Shown: positions 62,562 to 64,000 of the stretch, piece by piece | Position numbering within the stretch: position 1 is the first letter of the stretch | How the letters are laid out: each line of letters begins with the position of its first letter | The notes under the pieces: model-generated | Database searches by the model: none | The model's input: only the letters and a program-made list of their open reading frames with translations | Told to the model about the DNA's origin: nothing | NCBI GenBank assembly: GCA_016703425.1 | Contig: JADJCA010000015.1 | Span: forward strand, 124,001 to 188,000 | DNA from: Myxococcales bacterium | Lineage (GTDB): Bacteria; Myxococcota_A; Polyangia; Polyangiales; Polyangiaceae | Length of the DNA: 64,000 nt | Direction: 5' to 3' | Translations under genes and position numbers: made by a program

Positions 62562-62927
62562 CTACGCGACCTTCGGCTGCGCGACCTTCTTCCGAACGTC
62601 GTCCATGTCGAGCGCGCGGACCTTCTTGGCGAGTTGGTCGAGCGCCTCACCAGGAAGAAGACCGGGCTTGGCGAAGACAAGGATGCCGTCCCGAAAGACC
62701 ATGAGCGTCGGGATCGAGCGGATCTCGAGCGCGCCTGCGAGGTCCTGCTCGGCCTCGGTGTCGACCTTGGCCCAAGTGATGTCCGGATGCCTCTTGGCGG
62801 CCGCCTCGAAGATTGGCGCGAAGGCCCGGCAAGGGCCGCACCAGCTCGCCCAGAAGTCGATGAAGACGATCCCGTCCTTCCGGATCTGGGCGGGGAACGA
62901 TTGAGCGGTCATCGCGATCGTAGACAT
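62562..62927 (-). CDS. Thioredoxin
   Basis: 121 residues from ATG 62927 with AAGGAG upstream. Active site WCGPC (Cys30, Cys33) after VFIDFWASWCGPCRAFAP, then KRHPDITWAKVDTEAEQDLAG and the cis-Pro loop SIPTLMVFRDG. Cytosolic redox carrier; the C-terminus has an added 15 residues. It follows the damaged TSUP gene by 53 bases in a cluster with rhodanese and DUF6132-like genes, which suggests thiol/persulfide metabolism. Confidence 0.93.
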   Translation of the reverse strand: MSTIAMTAQSFPAQIRKDGIVFIDFWASWCGPCRAFAPIFEAAAKRHPDITWAKVDTEAEQDLAGALEIRSIPTLMVFRDGILVFAKPGLLPGEALDQLAKKVRALDMDDVRKKVAQPKVA

Positions 62928-62980
62928 GTGCACTCTCCTTCGCATAGGAGCCGACGACTCGGCCGTTGGGTTCGCGCGGC

Positions 62981-63528
62981 TCAGGCACGAAGGACGAGGA
63001 TGAACGCCATGAACACGAGAAAGCCTGCGTAGACGACGGTGGCGATCCGCGCGTTCACGCGGCCGGCGACCCGCGCGCCTAGCCCGGCGCCGAGCGAGAA
63101 GCCCACGGCGACCGCCGCGAGTAACTCCCACGGAAGCCCGCCCTGCTCCTTCGCGTACACGTAGACGGCGGGCAGGCCGATGGGCGGCAGCATCATCGCG
63201 AGCGTCGTCGCCTGCGCCTCGAGGCGACTGAGTCGGCCGAACCTCTTCAAGAGCGGAAGCGCCACGAGCCCACCCCCAACGCCGAGCAACCCGGACTGTG
63301 GGTGGAGACCCGAACCCCGCTCTTTCGGTAGGCGAGGACGGCCGGGAGACCGACGGGCGGCAGGAGCGCCGCGAGCGAAATTCCCTGGGCGCGGTGTTGC
63401 TCGATGCCGAGCGCGAAGACGAGCAGCGGCGGAAGAATGGCTCCACCACCGATGCCGAGGAAGCCCGCCAGGACGCCGGAAGCGACCCCGAACGCGCCCG
63501 ACGCGATGAGTTCGAATGGCGACGACAT
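62981..63528 (-). pseudogene. TSUP (TauE/SafE) permease with internal deletion and frameshift
   Basis: The N-terminal half in frame 63528-63300 has GVLAGFLGIGGGAILPPLLVFAL and GISLAALLPPVGLPAVLAYRKSG. The C-terminal half, in another frame from about 63300 to 62981, has GLLGVGGGLVALPLLKRFGRL, ATTLAMMLPPIGLPAVYVYAKEQGG and a final three helices. TSUP transporters consist of two such repeats, about 250 residues in total. Here about 60 residues between them are missing and the frame changes at the join. Sulfite/sulfonate export role is known for relatives, but this copy is probably inactive. Confidence 0.75.
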
Positions 63529-63546
63529 CGTCTCGCGGCTCGCGGT

Positions 63547-63714
63547 CTATCGGAGCCCGCCCGAGAAGAGGTACCCCATCAGCGCGCCGTAGGCCGTCGA
63601 GATGTACGGGTTGGCGGTGATCGCGCAGGCGCCGCTGCGGCACCCCACGAGGCGGTGGTAGCCAAAGCCCAGCACGGCGCCAAAAGCGACGAAGAGAGCC
63701 AGTCGGAGTCCCAT
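63547..63714 (-). CDS. DUF6132-like small membrane protein
   Basis: 55 residues from ATG 63714; the longer frame upstream is disregarded because the family starts here. One hydrophobic helix (LRLALFVAFGAVLGFGYHRLVG), then CRSGACAITANPYISTAYGALMGYLFSG with two cysteines C-x4-C. This matches small DUF6132-type proteins that accompany rhodanese and TSUP genes in sulfur clusters. A role in sulfane-sulfur handling is inferred from that company. Confidence 0.75.
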   Translation of the reverse strand: MGLRLALFVAFGAVLGFGYHRLVGCRSGACAITANPYISTAYGALMGYLFSGGLR

Positions 63715-63799
63715 GTTGCGTCCTCTCGGTTCGTGCTCCGCGGAGGTCTCCGCGACGTGTTCTGGCCTCGGCGTGGGGAGGTCGGGAGAAGGCACGGTG

Positions 63800-64000
63800 C
63801 TACCAGTTTCCGATGCCGCCGATGTCGAGCACCTGGTAGCCAGACGCCTTCATCAGCGTGGCCGCCGCGGCGCTTCGTCCGCCGCTGCGACAGTAGACCA
63901 CGACGGGGCGCTCCTTCGCGCCGAGCTCGCGGACCCGCGTTGCGAGCTCTTGCACGGGAATGTTGACCGCGCCCTCGATGTGACGCTCTTGGAACTCTTC
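63800..64000 (-). CDS. Rhodanese C-terminal end (partial)
   Basis: The window ends inside this gene; 66 residues to the TAG at 63800-63802. FQERHIEGAVNIPVQEL, VVVYCRSGGRSAAAA (active-site loop CRSGGRS with the catalytic Cys) and a C-terminal YQVLDIGGIGNW are the hallmarks of a single-domain rhodanese. It transfers sulfane sulfur to a thiol acceptor. First visible gene of the minus-strand unit rhodanese, DUF6132-like, TSUP, thioredoxin, with 85 bases to the next gene. Confidence 0.9.
   Translation of the reverse strand, partial: EEFQERHIEGAVNIPVQELATRVRELGAKERPVVVYCRSGGRSAAAATLMKASGYQVLDIGGIGNW

Noticed and set aside
1..64000. CRISPR arrays, insertion sequences, prophage, tRNA or rRNA genes
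   Set aside because: No direct-repeat array, transposase, integrase, phage gene or tRNA cloverleaf was seen by reading; short RNAs could be missed.

Overview
The window is very GC-rich and looks like a chromosomal segment of a myxobacterium (Myxococcota, probably Polyangia). The signs are a large membrane-anchored Ser/Thr kinase, many lipoproteins with Asp/Gly/Ser- or Ala/Pro-rich linkers behind the lipobox, a MYXO-CTERM-like C-terminus, frequent GTG/TTG starts and short single-gene units on both strands. This is inferred from gene content; no rRNA or tRNA gene was seen. No stretch longer than 300 bases is without a gene. The longest gaps are 23168-23416, 30779-31059, 44991-45237 and 47407-47690.

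Layout. 1-21435 is mostly cell-envelope genes: a Ser/Thr kinase, lipoproteins (an alpha/beta hydrolase, a dimethylformamidase-like protein, a glycosidase-like protein, a tandem chagasin-type inhibitor), two outer-membrane barrels, a TetR regulator and a three-gene lipoprotein operon. 21555-24479 is the most interesting locus: an MNIO (DUF692) peptide-modifying enzyme coupled to a DUF2063-like partner, divergent from a Cys/Gly-rich peptide with a double-glycine-type leader, with two small membrane proteins beyond it. 25263-29724 is a sulfur compartment operon: family 2A encapsulin shell, its cysteine desulfurase cargo (reading frame broken many times), a rhodanese-XRE-cupin fusion and a DJ-1/PfpI protein. 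31060-36026 has a calpain-like protease, a secreted MYXO-CTERM-like protein and a hybrid histidine kinase. 36175-37726 is an arsenical operon, arsR-arsI-aqpS, with a candidate tandem operator. 37895-50967 has a second VAGG-motif protein, a di-haem cytochrome lipoprotein, a methyltransferase, an M3 peptidase, an esterase and a GNAT. 51252-61602 has inosine-guanosine kinase, trpS, a lipase, a methyltransferase and several unknowns. 61840-64000 has a PEBP-family lipoprotein and a thioredoxin/TSUP/DUF6132-like/rhodanese sulfur cluster that runs off the right edge.

How genes work together. The clearest joint functions are peptide maturation (MNIO plus partner plus precursor), sulfur mobilisation inside a protein shell (desulfurase plus encapsulin plus rhodanese regulator) and removal of organoarsenicals (ArsR senses, ArsI cleaves the C-As bond, AqpS exports).

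Caution on quality. Six genes have frameshifts, an in-frame stop or a missing middle (2868-3199, about 17490, 19922, 26946-28832, about 60110, about 63300), and one more is truncated (61333-61602). The desulfurase alone needs about seven frame changes while keeping all its catalytic residues. Some of these may be assembly errors rather than true pseudogenes.
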